Made by a program: the position numbers and the translations under genes. 11,001 bases of DNA from Amoebophrya sp. AT5.2 (Eukaryota > Sar > Dinophyceae > Syndiniales > Amoebophryaceae), in NCBI GenBank assembly GCA_005223375.1, contig RXOD01006191.1, positions 1-11,001 of the forward strand, in the 5' to 3' direction. Positions 1 to 8,601 of the stretch are shown here, piece by piece. A model generated the notes under the pieces. It did not search any database. It was given only the letters and a program-made list of their open reading frames with translations, and was not told the origin of the DNA. Every line of letters starts with the position of its first letter. The first letter of the stretch is position 1.

Positions 1-59
1 CCCATCCAGTGCGGGCGAGCAAAAACCGCAACGGCAGCGACGCGAAGTAGCATTGACAT
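1..59 (-). CDS. Possible 5' end of a secreted or membrane protein, runs off left edge
   Basis: Reading leftward on the minus strand, ATG at 59-57 (with a second in-frame ATG at 53-51) opens a frame that stays open to the window edge, about 19 codons. The peptide starts MSMLLRVAAVAVFARP, that is a short N-terminus, one Arg and a hydrophobic Val/Ala core, which resembles the start of a signal peptide or membrane anchor. It is co-oriented with the other genes. A pyrimidine-rich stretch ending in CAG lies just upstream (minus strand, near 83-97) and could be a splice acceptor, so the ATG may be internal to a longer, spliced gene. Too little is visible to assign a family, and chance is a real alternative. 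Confidence 0.3.
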   Translation of the reverse strand, partial: MSMLLRVAAVAVFARPHWM

Positions 60-61
60 CT

Positions 62-295
62 TCAGCGGGCCGATTCGTTCTTCTGCAGGGAAAAAATCGT
101 GGATCGCGTAATTGTGGGACGTTGTTGGGGGACTGAAGAGGTGAGCACGATCGCGGCAAGGTGACGGGATCGTTGTATTACGATAACGAAGACGAAGACG
201 CACAGAAGCAATAAAGACGACGACGAGTTGTACAGCCACGTTCTCGAAGACATCGCGTGTTTGTTCGAGAGAGCAGTAAATTTGGCAGAAAGCAT
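62..295 (-). CDS. Small hypothetical ORF with one hydrophobic segment
   Basis: A 77-codon ORF with a true ATG at 295-293 and a TGA stop at 64-62. It contains a Ser run followed by a strongly hydrophobic core (SLLLLCVFVFVIVI, about residues 27-40), then basic residues, compatible with a single-pass membrane or signal-anchor segment. A second ATG at residue 15 would place the hydrophobic segment closer to the N-terminus. I recognise no family. It ends only three bases before the possible start at 59, so the two could be parts of one spliced gene, or this could be 5' untranslated sequence of the left-edge gene. Evidence is limited to one hydrophobic stretch in a short ORF. Confidence 0.25.
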   Translation of the reverse strand: MLSAKFTALSNKHAMSSRTWLYNSSSSLLLLCVFVFVIVIQRSRHLAAIVLTSSVPQQRPTITRSTIFSLQKNESAR

Positions 296-618
296 TTCCT
301 TGGCCGCTACGCTGATGAACAGGACACAGTTCGGAAAGAGTCACTTCTGCAGAAGGTGAAGGCGGCAGAACATAGGAAATCAGCCGACGTGCCAGAATCA
401 TTTCCAGCGAAATGCGTACTGGGCGTAGTAGTGCCGCGGGCACAGACAACATCCGCGCACTTCTTCCGCGCGTGGCGCAATGGGTATTCAGATAAAGTCG
501 TACGTTTTTCGTCTCTACTCCATGCGACTGCGACGTTCACGCCTATGAAGCACAACAGAGTCCCGCTCCCGCTTTAAAGCCAATCGGAAAAACTGTGCTG
601 CAGCGATGTGTCTCAATA
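296..618. other. Intergenic stretch without a convincing gene
   Basis: This stretch follows the stop codon of the MIT-domain gene (minus strand) and probably carries its 3' untranslated region. A plus-strand frame is open from about 257 to 577 and gives a charged, helix-like peptide (for example RKHFLGRYADEQDTVRKESL). It has no ATG before its last ten codons, so it could only be the terminal exon of a spliced plus-strand gene. I see no domain in it and do not call it. Confidence 0.5.
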
Positions 619-1588
619 TCACATCGAGTTCCTCGCCTGCGGAAATCCCCCGTCCCCGCTGCTCCGCGTTGACGAAGAGCTCGACCCCTCTCCGAAATTT
701 TTGTTGTACCACTTGCTCACCGCGCCCGCCCCCGCCACCGAATGCCGCGCCATGGCCTTGCCCGCATCACTCTCTGCGGCCTGCTTCCCTAACCTTACCG
801 CCCCGTTTCCGGTTTTCTTCGCGAGGTCCGCCGCTTTGGTAGTGATCTGGTGCTTCTGATCCACTGAAATCGCCTTGTTAATGGTTGAGGAGGTCGCCTT
901 CCCGATCGTTTTCGCGGCGTCGCCGACCGTATCTTTGCGGGTACAGGCGTAAACAGCGGCCCCTCCTAACGCAACGGCGGAGATCGGGCCGAGGAGAATC
1001 ATACCGGCTGTCGCACCGACGAGTGCGGCGCCAGCCTTGGTCCCAAGGACCTGTGGGCAACATATAAAATAGCATTTTATGCGTGACGCCTACAAGGTTT
1101 GCTTTCGAAAATTTTTGTGGCGTCTCGATTCTGCCTGTTTGTTTCTGCTAGAAAAGAAAGGGACCTAGGACCTCGGTGGTACTGGTAAACGTCGAGATGC
1201 ACAATGAGCGATTTACCTTCTTATCCGCCGATCCCCCGTCGCTTCCTCCCCCTGTACCGCCGCCGCTGCTCACCGGTACCTGCGTGAGCTGCAGCGTCGA
1301 TATCATGTCTTTCATCGGCACCGGCGCGACGTTTGGCGGCAGCGAGTTCAGGTGGTCGATCCTTTGCCGCACCTCCCTCTGGTGGTTGCGTATGCTGTCG
1401 AGGTCCTGGAACAAACTCGGATTCATCGCGGAGCTGTTCACGGCGGTGGCCTCCGCGAGCGACAGGCGCTGCAGACACAGGTCGTAGAAGTGCACAGCCC
1501 GCGTGTAGTCGCCCCGCTCGTCAAACGTCATGGCGTCGCGCTCGGCATCCACCGCGGCGGAGGCGTGGCGAGAGAGCTCAGCCTCCAT
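619..1588 (-). CDS. MIT-domain protein with Gly/Ala-rich hydrophobic and helical C-terminal half, two exons
   Basis: Proposed CDS: exon 1 1588-1172, exon 2 1050-619, phase-0 intron 1171-1051, 282 residues. The ATG at 1588 lies in a strong context (CACCATGG). Residues about 5-83 resemble an MIT (microtubule interacting and trafficking) domain, a three-helix bundle that in other proteins binds ESCRT-III tails: alternating AAVDAERDAM and FDERGDYTRAVHFYDLCLQ, then a third charged helix RNHQREVRQRIDHL. A Gly/Ser linker follows. After the junction comes a Gly/Ala-rich hydrophobic segment (residues about 144-175) and an amphipathic, Lys/Ala-rich region (DAAKTIGKATSST, KAADLAKKTGNGA). I recall similar Gly/Ala-rich modules in protist proteins but cannot name a family. 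A role in endosomal or membrane trafficking is inferred from the MIT domain only. The exon join is supported by the open frame, GT...AG borders and continuity of the hydrophobic block before the Met at 1002. Confidence 0.75.
1051..1171 (-). other. Intron of the MIT-domain gene
   Basis: GT...AG, 121 bases, phase 0. The donor reads GAG|GTCCTAGG and the acceptor CCCACAG|GTCCTTGG, so the start of the intron is repeated almost exactly at the start of the next exon. Without splicing, the first exon frame stops at 1148. With it, the frame continues as VLGTKAGAALVG into the hydrophobic block. Two foldbacks lie inside (1064-1080 and 1085-1124). Confidence 0.75.
1064..1124. repeat. Two adjacent foldbacks inside the MIT-gene intron
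   Basis: ATAAAAT (1064-1070) and ATTTTAT (1074-1080) are perfect inverted arms around AGC. Next to them, GACGCCTACAA (1085-1095) pairs with TTGTGGCGTC (1115-1124), ten pairs with one bulged base. Together they occupy half of a 121-base intron, which is more foldback structure than expected by chance in so short a piece. Confidence 0.6.
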
Positions 1589-1621
1589 GGTGCGCAATCG
1601 GGCTCGGGGTCTACTGCGGAC

Positions 1622-1645
1622 GGGTGCTCAGGGTGAGGGTGAGGG
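1622..1645 (+). repeat. G-quadruplex motif with AGGGTG hexamer repeat
   Basis: Four GGG tracts (1622-1624, 1631-1633, 1637-1639, 1643-1645) are separated by loops of 6, 3 and 3 bases, which meets the usual G3N1-7 definition. Three perfect AGGGTG hexamers occupy 1630-1647. The motif is on the template strand of the MIT gene, 34-57 bases upstream of its ATG, so it would lie in the promoter or 5' leader. Confidence 0.6.
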
Positions 1646-1807
1646 TGACTATGACTTGCCTTCACAAATTATGTTGAACTACGGGGGAAAGGTAATAGAT
1701 GCCAGACTGCTTGTTCAGCAATGCGAAAGAGCGGGTGCGGGGATGTCCTGTTCCCTGCGAAGGTGGCGAGACGGATGTAAATAAAGCGTAATTCCGATAC
1801 ATAGCTC

Positions 1808-2080
1808 ATGTATAATCGTATTGATACGTTTCCCGTTGATTCAGCACGCGACCTTTGGAGCAGAATCACGCCGGAGCAATCTGTCGCTGAAGTAGATGGG
1901 ACCAGGATAGATGAACAACTCCTCTCGAGACAGATTCGGAAAGCAGCTTCAAGTTCAACACCATCAAGGGCGCCTACTACCTTAACCGAGTCTACTGATG
2001 GGCCAGGAACAAAAAGAGAATCCAAGAAGTGCAAGTTTTTGCCAGAACACGATAGTGACAGCAATGAAGCGCACAACTAG
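1808..2080 (+). CDS. Doubtful small hypothetical ORF
   Basis: A 90-codon ORF with ATG at 1808 and TAG at 2078-2080, the only candidate on the plus strand with a real ATG and a mixed composition. The predicted peptide is hydrophilic, with charged helix-like stretches (DEQLLSRQIRKAASS) and a Ser/Thr/Lys-rich tail. No domain, signal peptide or membrane segment is seen. It is opposite in orientation to every well-supported gene and lies where a 3' untranslated region and a promoter are expected, so chance is a serious alternative. Confidence 0.25.
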   Translation: MYNRIDTFPVDSARDLWSRITPEQSVAEVDGTRIDEQLLSRQIRKAASSSTPSRAPTTLTESTDGPGTKRESKKCKFLPEHDSDSNEAHN

Positions 2081-2282
2081 GTAGTGTCCTATGAATGAGT
2101 TCGAATTTTTCACACACCAGTTGTTCAAAAGTTCTTTTCCACACGCGGCGCGCAATGAATGCCAAATGCAAATCCAAAAGCGAAGCTAAATTTAATACAG
2201 TACGGCCGCGACTACAGTTGCTGTAAACGAATGCGGACACAGCTCCTCCATGCAATGTGCAAAATGTTTTATGTCATCGGTG

Positions 2283-5200
2283 TCACGCCACGTACGTTTG
2301 TATTACGCACTGCACTGGCTCTCTGCAGACCGGGCACACTGGCGTGCGCGAGTTCCAAATTTTCAACGCACAGCCCATACAGCAGACTTGATGCCCCGTG
2401 GGTGCGTGCACGAACGTCGCGTTTGCCTTTTCGGTCAGGCAAATCACACACTTCTCCTTGTTCGCATTCTTCGAGCTCAAGAGATTGTTTTTCATCCCGA
2501 GAGATGATGAATTACCACTCAACTTCTTCAGCTGCTCCACGTCATCGACCTTTGCGCTGCCTTTTTTGAACACGCTGGCAAAAGCCGGTGCCCGAAAAGG
2601 CGAGGTGGTGGAAAAAACGCGGCGAACGGATGCGGGTCGATTGAGGAGCTGTTGACTGCCCGCGTCACCGAGCTGCGGAAGCGTGGCGACCTCGAGGTGA
2701 TAAGAAGAGCGCGCACCTCCACCTGCTCCGCCGGTCCCCGGACTAGCAGTAGCTGCGAATATGTTTGCTAGCAGCCCCGCCTCATCCAATGCGCGGTAAA
2801 GAAGAAACCGGCACTCGTCCCGACTGCCTGCTCTAGTACCTTCTCCAGAATTAACGCTGGTGAGGTAATACCTGTCCAGCGGTATCTGCACGGGTAGTGT
2901 CAGCCCGTTGACTGCGGTACCGGTGAATTTAAGGAAAAAGGACAGGTAGGCCCCGAACGGATCGACTATTCCCCCTCGCTGGGAGCTGGGAGAAGTTACT
3001 CCGGCACAAATTAAGTTGTGGCTGTCCACCACCTCGTCGAGCTGGCCGTTTGAGGAAAACGTCGTGACACCGCTGACCGTCTCGCTGTCGCCATCTTCCG
3101 AATTGTTCGCGTGTGCGGCTTGCTCGTCGTTTTGTATCACGCTACTTGCCGGAAACAGCGAGAACGTCAAATGCGCCACGCACGTCGTCGTGGCTCCCCC
3201 AGATCCTTTCGCACTTCCGCCCTTGACAGATGAAGATGATACTATCTCCTTCTGTCGGCTGTCCTCGGCGTTGATATTTCCGTCATACATGCGCACGGAG
3301 CGCACTGTAAACACCTTGAGCGGCGTGGTACGCGCCAGCGAGTCCGTGAAGTGGGACACGTCGGTGAGAAAGCTGCGATCGGTTGTCGTCGTCGATGTTG
3401 GGGGCGACGGCGACCCCGTAGTTACAGCTTCTGTGTACACGCACAGCGAGCACGACTTCTTCAGCGTGTTCTCGAGGAAATCGAATTTGGTGTAGTCCCG
3501 CGTGCTATTGAATTTGGTGCCGCTGAAAGTGAACAGACAGAGCAGCGACAGTCCCCGGCTCCCGGATCTGAAAACGTCCAAGATTCGCACGGTTGATTGC
3601 CGATTCGGCAAAGGAACGTCGTAGCACATCGAATTTTGTCCTGGAGGTGCTGATGTGCCGGGGCATGGAGCTTGTGGTCCTGGGGCTGTGAAGCTGGAGC
3701 GCGGTTCCCGGGCACCCGGCGAAAAGGAAAAATCCTGCGAGAGAGTGTTCGGCGCTCTGCTGAGGGTGGCAGAAGCTGCAATTGATGTTGCGCTTGTAGC
3801 GCCTGGCAATAAAGTAGCTAAAGCCACTGACGGGCCTTTCCGCGTCGCCGTGCGCACGTGCAGGTAGCCGTCGAGATTGAGCAGCGTCCACCCCGGCCCG
3901 TACTCGAAGAAGTAGAAGCCGCCGGTGCGGGCTCCACCGCCTGTCAGCCCCATGGCGTTTTCGCGCCGGAACTTCGCGTCCGCTTCGGGGAATCTCTGCT
4001 GGTCGTTCGTCGTTTTTTGCGACGCCGATGGCGGGTGGGACGACACTGCTGTGTTCGTCGTGTTCCCCGGCCGCAGCCGCGGCGCCGCGACTATGCGCTC
4101 TTCCTTGATCTCATCGTTGCTATACTGGTCGTCGGTACTAGAAGCGTTCAGCTGTTCCTGCAGTTCAAAATCATCTGCCCCGGGGGTACCAAGTAGACCA
4201 CCCTTCAGCGCGTGCTGGTTCCGGGCGATTTCCCGTTCCGAAACGTCAAAAATCAGCGTGCCTTCGAGCACCTCCTTAATCGTGTCGCCGTCTTCGCACT
4301 TTTTGCGCAAAAACTTCCGCTGCAAAAACCGTGTCGCCGTTTTCTCGCCAAAAGGGGTTAAAATGCGGCCGGTATGAACCGGCGCGTTGAGGGAGCGCAT
4401 CAACGGCTGCATGTCGGACGATGAGAGTGAGATGGCCGTCGTCGTCGGGGACGACGCGAGCTGATGTTCTGAGCCAGAGGTTGTTGAAGTGGAAGAGACG
4501 TTCACGTTGCTGTTACGCGGACCCCCAGTCAGCACGAAGCGCGAGTGCGTCCCGGAACCACTTCTGGTCGCACTGGTCGCTCCCGTATTGCTATTGCTAG
4601 TCCTAGTAGTAGTCGCTCGAGGAGCCGCCGTGGCGCCGCTGTCCCTCTCCGCACCTCTGTCGCTGGTATCGCCCTGCACCGTGAATTGCAGAGTAAGTTC
4701 CCCATTGCGCCACTCAATCGCCTCGACGAAGCAGCAGTAGGTTGTGCCAAGCAACTCCACCATTTGCGCGGTGGAGGTGTGGGGTGGCCCCGAAGCTGCA
4801 AATATCGTGCCGAACATGCTCGGGTCCTTGTTCCGCAAATTCGTTTCCTTCTTGGTCCTGGCTTCTTCAACTGAGTCTGTTCCACCAAGAACTCCAACCT
4901 GGTCCTTCCCGAGCAGCCAGCCCCAAAAGAGGCCGCCGGGCGAAGATTCTGCCTCAGCTACTTGGTGGTGATACGCGGGCGCGCCGCAATGCGTGGCGCC
5001 GAAATGGCCGACGGCAACCTCCGGGTTGCTGCAGGCGCCTGCAAGAGGCATTTACCACTTCGTCTCGACTCTGATTCGCCGTTGATCTTCGCTCCCGAAA
5101 ACGATCTATCTGCCGAGCGGGCCCTTTGCTTTCCCGCGACCGTCGAAGGCACTGTGGCCGGCCTTCTCAAGCACGTTGTGAACGGATACGACGCAAACCA

Positions 5201-5423
5201 CCGCAATACAGACCAGGTAGGCGATGTAGAAGTAGAACTTCTTGAACCAGTCACCCCGGGTCTCCTCTTTCGGTTTCGCACTGCTGCTGGTCCTATTACT
5301 ATGTCGCACTTGCTGCCTCGAGGACGGCGTAGTTTCTGTGGTGCGTCTGCTCGGGCTCCCGGAGGTTCTTCGAGACGAATGCGTTGCGCTTGTGCCTGCG
5401 GCGTCGCCAAAAAGGTATTGCAT
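2283..5423 (-). CDS. Large membrane-anchored protein with C-terminal MDM2-type C2H2C4 RING (putative E3 ubiquitin ligase)
   Basis: A 911-codon-plus open frame ends with TGA at 2285-2283. The last 55 residues form a RING with spacing C-x2-C-x10-H-x4-H-x3-C-x2-C-x11-C-x2-C. This pairs two His ligands as in MDM2/MDMX (C2H2C4) rather than the common C3HC4, and it ends in a hydrophobic/aromatic tail (CVIQTYVA) like the one MDM2 uses for dimerisation and E2 activation. The family role is transfer of ubiquitin from E2 to substrate. No p53-binding SWIB domain or RanBP2 zinc finger is seen. The middle is long and Ser/Thr/Gly-rich, with islands such as YGPGWTLLNLDGYLHV that I cannot place. In the same frame upstream, ATG at 5423 opens a peptide with a basic Ser/Thr-rich head and a membrane segment (FYFYIAYLVCIAV, residues 63-75 onward). 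Two stops (5108-5106 and 5054-5052) separate the parts, so an intron is needed; I propose exons 5423-5199 and 5018-2283, 986 residues. The alternative is a start at ATG 5051 with no membrane segment. Confidence 0.7.
5019..5198 (-). other. Proposed intron in the RING gene (uncertain borders)
   Basis: An intron is required if the upstream membrane-segment exon belongs to the RING gene. This GT...AG choice gives 180 bases and phase 0. It also gives a donor region GTTTGCGTCG resembling the first bases of the next exon, GTTGCCGTCG, the same boundary echo as in the other introns. Competing choices exist, for example a donor GTCGCGGG near 5138 with an acceptor ending CTTGCAG just after 5051. Confidence 0.35.
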
Positions 5424-6013
5424 GGTAAATTTAAATTGACGCGGCTGTGACCACACGCACACGCCGTATTGTCTTAGTAGACAAGATGAATGGAAATGGA
5501 ATAAGGAAACGAGCCAGAAATGGTACGCGGCGTGGGTATTAGTCGTGTGGTTGTAGTGGTAAAAAAATGCGGGTCATATTCATTGCAGGGTAAGACGGGT
5601 AAGGTGTTCATACCGGCGGGGAAACAGAGAATCCACTGCGCATGGGAACGTGGTCGACGAGGAGACATAGACAATTGATTTGTTATACTTGTAACATTCA
5701 TTTCTGCACGGACGAGGTGGAACCGATCTGGTGCTCAGTATGAAAACGGATTCGGCAGCAAACGGAGACTGAGCACATACTCGACGATGTCAACGGATAC
5801 GGAAGGGCTTCGTTTGCGAGGCACGAACACGTCTGTCTCCTTTCAGCCACCTCACGACTCATCGCTAAAGCCTCAACACTTATATTTGAAAAAACATCAA
5901 GCTGCGTCCCTATTCCGAACGTGACGCGCATTGCGTTCGACCACAACGTCGTTCTTGCGGCAGAAGTAGATTCTCATGTCTAATTACAACGCAGCACTAT
6001 CTGAGTGGTCGTT
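5424..6013. other. Intergenic region between PUM3 and the RING gene
   Basis: It probably holds the 3' untranslated region of PUM3 and the promoter and leader of the RING gene. Two short minus-strand frames (5946-5698 and 5701-5474) have no recognisable domain. Nothing else stands out apart from an AT-rich stretch (AAATTTAAATT, 5427-5437) just before the proposed RING-gene ATG at 5423. Confidence 0.5.
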
Positions 6014-8159
6014 CTAATTTTCGTCCAGCACGTCGAGTAGCACTTTTGCTCCCTTGACGTTGACGCCAATCTGCTCTGCCGAATCGATCGCCTTCTTCAG
6101 ACCGAGGCACTTGTCTTTCAGCGTGGCTGACAGCGTCACCTTGTACGCCTCTACGACGAAATACGCCGCACGCGTAAGTACCTGCGAAGAGGGGGTCGGA
6201 AAAAAATAGAAATGTTAAATGTTTTTCAAACTATCATTGCACTTTTAGCAACTCACTTGGATGAAACAGTCCTAGGAAGGTGGCTAGCCTAAGCCTAGTC
6301 GAAAAAAAAGTAAACGTATTAACTAAGGATCACAGATATAATAAAGTAGGTACCATTTTCTGCAGCAGCCCCTCGTTTTCGTCCTTTTCTGCGAACGCCG
6401 TTACTCGTTCCGCGAATGCCTTTGAGTTTTTCAGCAGCGCGAGTATTGTCGGCGCCGACGTGTGTGCTTTCTCTCCGAGCAACAGCTCCTCCAGTTCGTC
6501 GTCGTTCAGGCTTTGCCCGATCAGTTTCTCCGACGAGGAACCTTCTCCGTCAGACACCAGGAAGTGCAGCGCCATGTCCGCGAGCACCTTCGTCTGCAGC
6601 GCCTTCGCCAGCCCGATCCTCTCCTTTGACGTAGACGTCGCTGCTTCTCCTCCGAAAATTGCCTTCTTCAGGATCGGCGCCACGTATTTGCCGAGTTCCT
6701 CCCGCCTCTTCTCCTTGTCCTTCAGAGCGGACGGCGCGACAAGGTTCACGCAACTGTCCAGTTCGTACGGCGAGAAGCGTCGGGAAGTCGGCGCCTCCAG
6801 GCACGCGTACAGAATTTTACGGACGTACAATGATCCCTTGGGGTCCTCGGTGAGGAGTGCGGAAAATGTAGTTTCTGCGGGTTCGCAGATTTCGCTCAGC
6901 ACCTGCTTTTTCGTGAGGACCGTGTCGTCCAGCACCTGCAGAAGCCGCAGCACGAACAAATAGCAACACCCGTTCTGCGCGAGGTCCCGAAACTTCCCCT
7001 TCAGGTTTTTCACGAGGGTCTTCTTCTGCTTCGCGCTATAGTACCCGAGGAGGCGGATCAGGGCTTCGCAGCCGGCCTTCGTCTGCAGCAGGTGCGGCGC
7101 CGCCTCGATCGGGAACCGACTCTCCGACTCTACGAACGCCTTCATCTTAGAAGTGTCTTCCTCCTCCGCCAGCAACTGCAGGAACAGCTGGATTATCCCG
7201 TGCGAGATCTCCACGTCCCAGAGCTCCTTGTCCGTGCATTTATCCACAGACTCGGAGAGGTGCGCGATGATTGCGGCCTTCTTCTCCAGCACGTGCGGGT
7301 TCTTCTCCTGGAACAGCAGCACGGAGAGCTTTTTGTTTCCATTTTGGTAGACTTGTTGTGGGAGCAGCAGCGCCAGCTGCTTCGGCACCAGCACGCGGTT
7401 CATCAGCTCGTTCTTCATCTTCGCGGGCAAATACGCGCAGTTCCAAAGGTTCGAAAAGCACTTGCAGCCGAACTTGTGGAAAAAAATCTTCGTGAACTTC
7501 TGCTCGGGAAGGTTGAGTAACGGTTTCAGAATCTTCTCCACGATCTTCTCCTGCTCCTTTTTTTGCGTGGCGGAAACCTTGTCCGGCCGCGCGTACTTGT
7601 TGTGCGACTGGGTCTTCTCCTCCTCCACCTCGTCTTCCACTCCCGTTCCTTCCACTTTCGGGCAGTAGCGAAGGATTTTCTCCACCAGGACCCCGCCCGC
7701 GTTGCCCGCGACGATCAGGTCCGGGATCGCTTGATTGAAGAAGTCCAGGATCTTGCCCCGCTGGGTCTTGGTGCCGTGCTTCAAGCACGCCTGCAAGCAG
7801 CGGGAGCCGTCGGGCGAATTTCCCAGCTGCAGGGGAGACATCTTGTTGGCCTCTGGATCCTCTATCATTTGGATGATGGAGGTCACCAACTTTTCGGTGT
7901 TGCGCGGCTTGGTCGAGTTCTGGAGCTCGTTGTACTTCACGTTCAGCTCGTACAGAAAACCCGTCTTCTGCTTCTTCAGACGAGGCTGCTTTTCCTCTGG
8001 CTGTTGCTCTTCTTGGTCTCCTGCCTGGTGGTCCGCTCCCGCCGCTGCGCTCACCTCCACCTTGGTCTTTTTGGCGGCCGCCTTGCCAGCGCCCTCCCCA
8101 GCCGCGTTGTCCGCAGCGGGACGCTTCATCGACTTCGCGGTCGTGGTGGGCTTCTTCAT
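6014..8159 (-). CDS. PUM3: PUM3/Puf6 homologue, nucleolar Puf-repeat protein with CPL domain, two exons
   Basis: Exon 1 8159-6354, phase-0 intron 6353-6182, exon 2 6181-6014 (TAG), 657 residues; human PUM3 is about 650. The start chosen is the first in-frame ATG (8159); the open frame extends upstream without another ATG. The N-terminus is Lys/Ala-rich, as in nuclear/nucleolar proteins (KAAAKKTKVE, RLKKQKT). About residue 68 on, FLYELNVKYNELQN and SPDGSRCLQACLKHGTKTQR match the family's first Puf-like repeats, then FHKFGCKCFSNLWN. The CPL region is in the C-terminal 250 residues (DPKGSLYVRKILYACLE, GKYVAPILKKAIF). Exon 2 supplies the end, LTRAAYFVVEAYK. In yeast, Puf6 acts in 60S ribosome assembly and in ASH1 mRNA repression; PUM3 forms an L-shaped Puf array that binds nucleic acid with little sequence specificity. 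Ribosome biogenesis is inferred by homology. It is flanked by unrelated genes in the same direction. Confidence 0.85.
6182..6353 (-). other. Intron of the PUM3 gene
   Basis: GT...AG, 172 bases, phase 0, with a pyrimidine-rich end (CCCCCTCTTCGCAG). The donor is ATG|GTACCTAC and the next exon begins GTACTTAC after CAG, so G-GTAC-TAC is repeated at both borders with one mismatch in nine. Without splicing, exon 1 would end seven residues later in an unrelated tail. With splicing, the conserved family C-terminus is recovered, which makes this junction well supported. Confidence 0.85.
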
Positions 8160-8425
8160 TTCTTGGGGTGCGTGGTGTTCTTGGCTAGATAGATGGCGAT
8201 GGGGCAAGAATTGTGCGTGACGAGTCAGTGTTTGGTGGTAGGTCGGCGTAAAATATAGCTGTTAGTTTGCGAGAGCTCTAGTACCTGGCGCAGCGCCAAC
8301 TGTGAGCATGTAGATCATATGGGATGACAGATAAACGACACGGCTCACAATTAAAAGGGTACAGTACACTCGGGAAGCCAGATGGACGGTATCGTGATCG
8401 ATATGAAGGATCGATTCTGCTCAAC

Positions 8426-8466
8426 AACCTTGCAATAAAAAAAAGTCTGATTTTAATTGCAAGGTT
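8426..8466. repeat. Inverted repeat (possible foldback element or RNA hairpin)
   Basis: AACCTTGCAATAAAA (8426-8440) pairs with TTTTAATTGCAAGGTT (8451-8466): 15 pairs with one bulged base around a 10-base loop (8441-8450). It lies about 270 bases upstream of the PUM3 ATG, in non-coding DNA. It could be a small foldback transposon remnant or a structured RNA element. I see no flanking target duplication. Confidence 0.6.
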
Positions 8467-8601
8467 TCGAAGAAGCACCTGGATCGTGTACAGACTTGAG
8501 ATCGTGCGTTCGTATGAATGTAGTTTCTGATCGGATCTTTTGTTTTCGCCACCACAATAGACAGGAACTGCCTGCTGGATCATTTCGAATTCTCACGAAT
8601 G

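Larger units (their letters stand above)
1589..2282. other. Intergenic region between the RING gene and the MIT gene
   Basis: It should contain the 3' untranslated region of the RING gene (right side) and the promoter and 5' leader of the MIT gene (left side). It holds a G-quadruplex motif at 1622-1645 and a doubtful small plus-strand ORF at 1808-2080. A minus-strand frame of similar length (2076-1669) overlaps that ORF and shows no recognisable domain. I see no RNA gene. Confidence 0.5.

Noticed and set aside
257..577. 106-codon plus-strand open frame
   Set aside because: It begins at a non-ATG codon and has no ATG except near its end. No family resemblance, and the location fits a 3' untranslated region.
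3016..3495. 159-codon plus-strand ORF opposite the RING gene
   Set aside because: Antisense shadow of the Ser/Thr-rich middle of the RING protein; no domain.
7563..8192. 209-codon plus-strand ORF opposite PUM3
   Set aside because: It is a GC-rich antisense shadow of a gene with clear family homology. Its Leu/Arg-rich composition comes from reading the PUM3 codons backwards.
8160..8207. Start of PUM3 at a TTG codon at 8207
   Set aside because: A eukaryotic gene is expected to start at ATG; the first in-frame ATG is 8159 and gives a typical Lys-rich N-terminus and family length.
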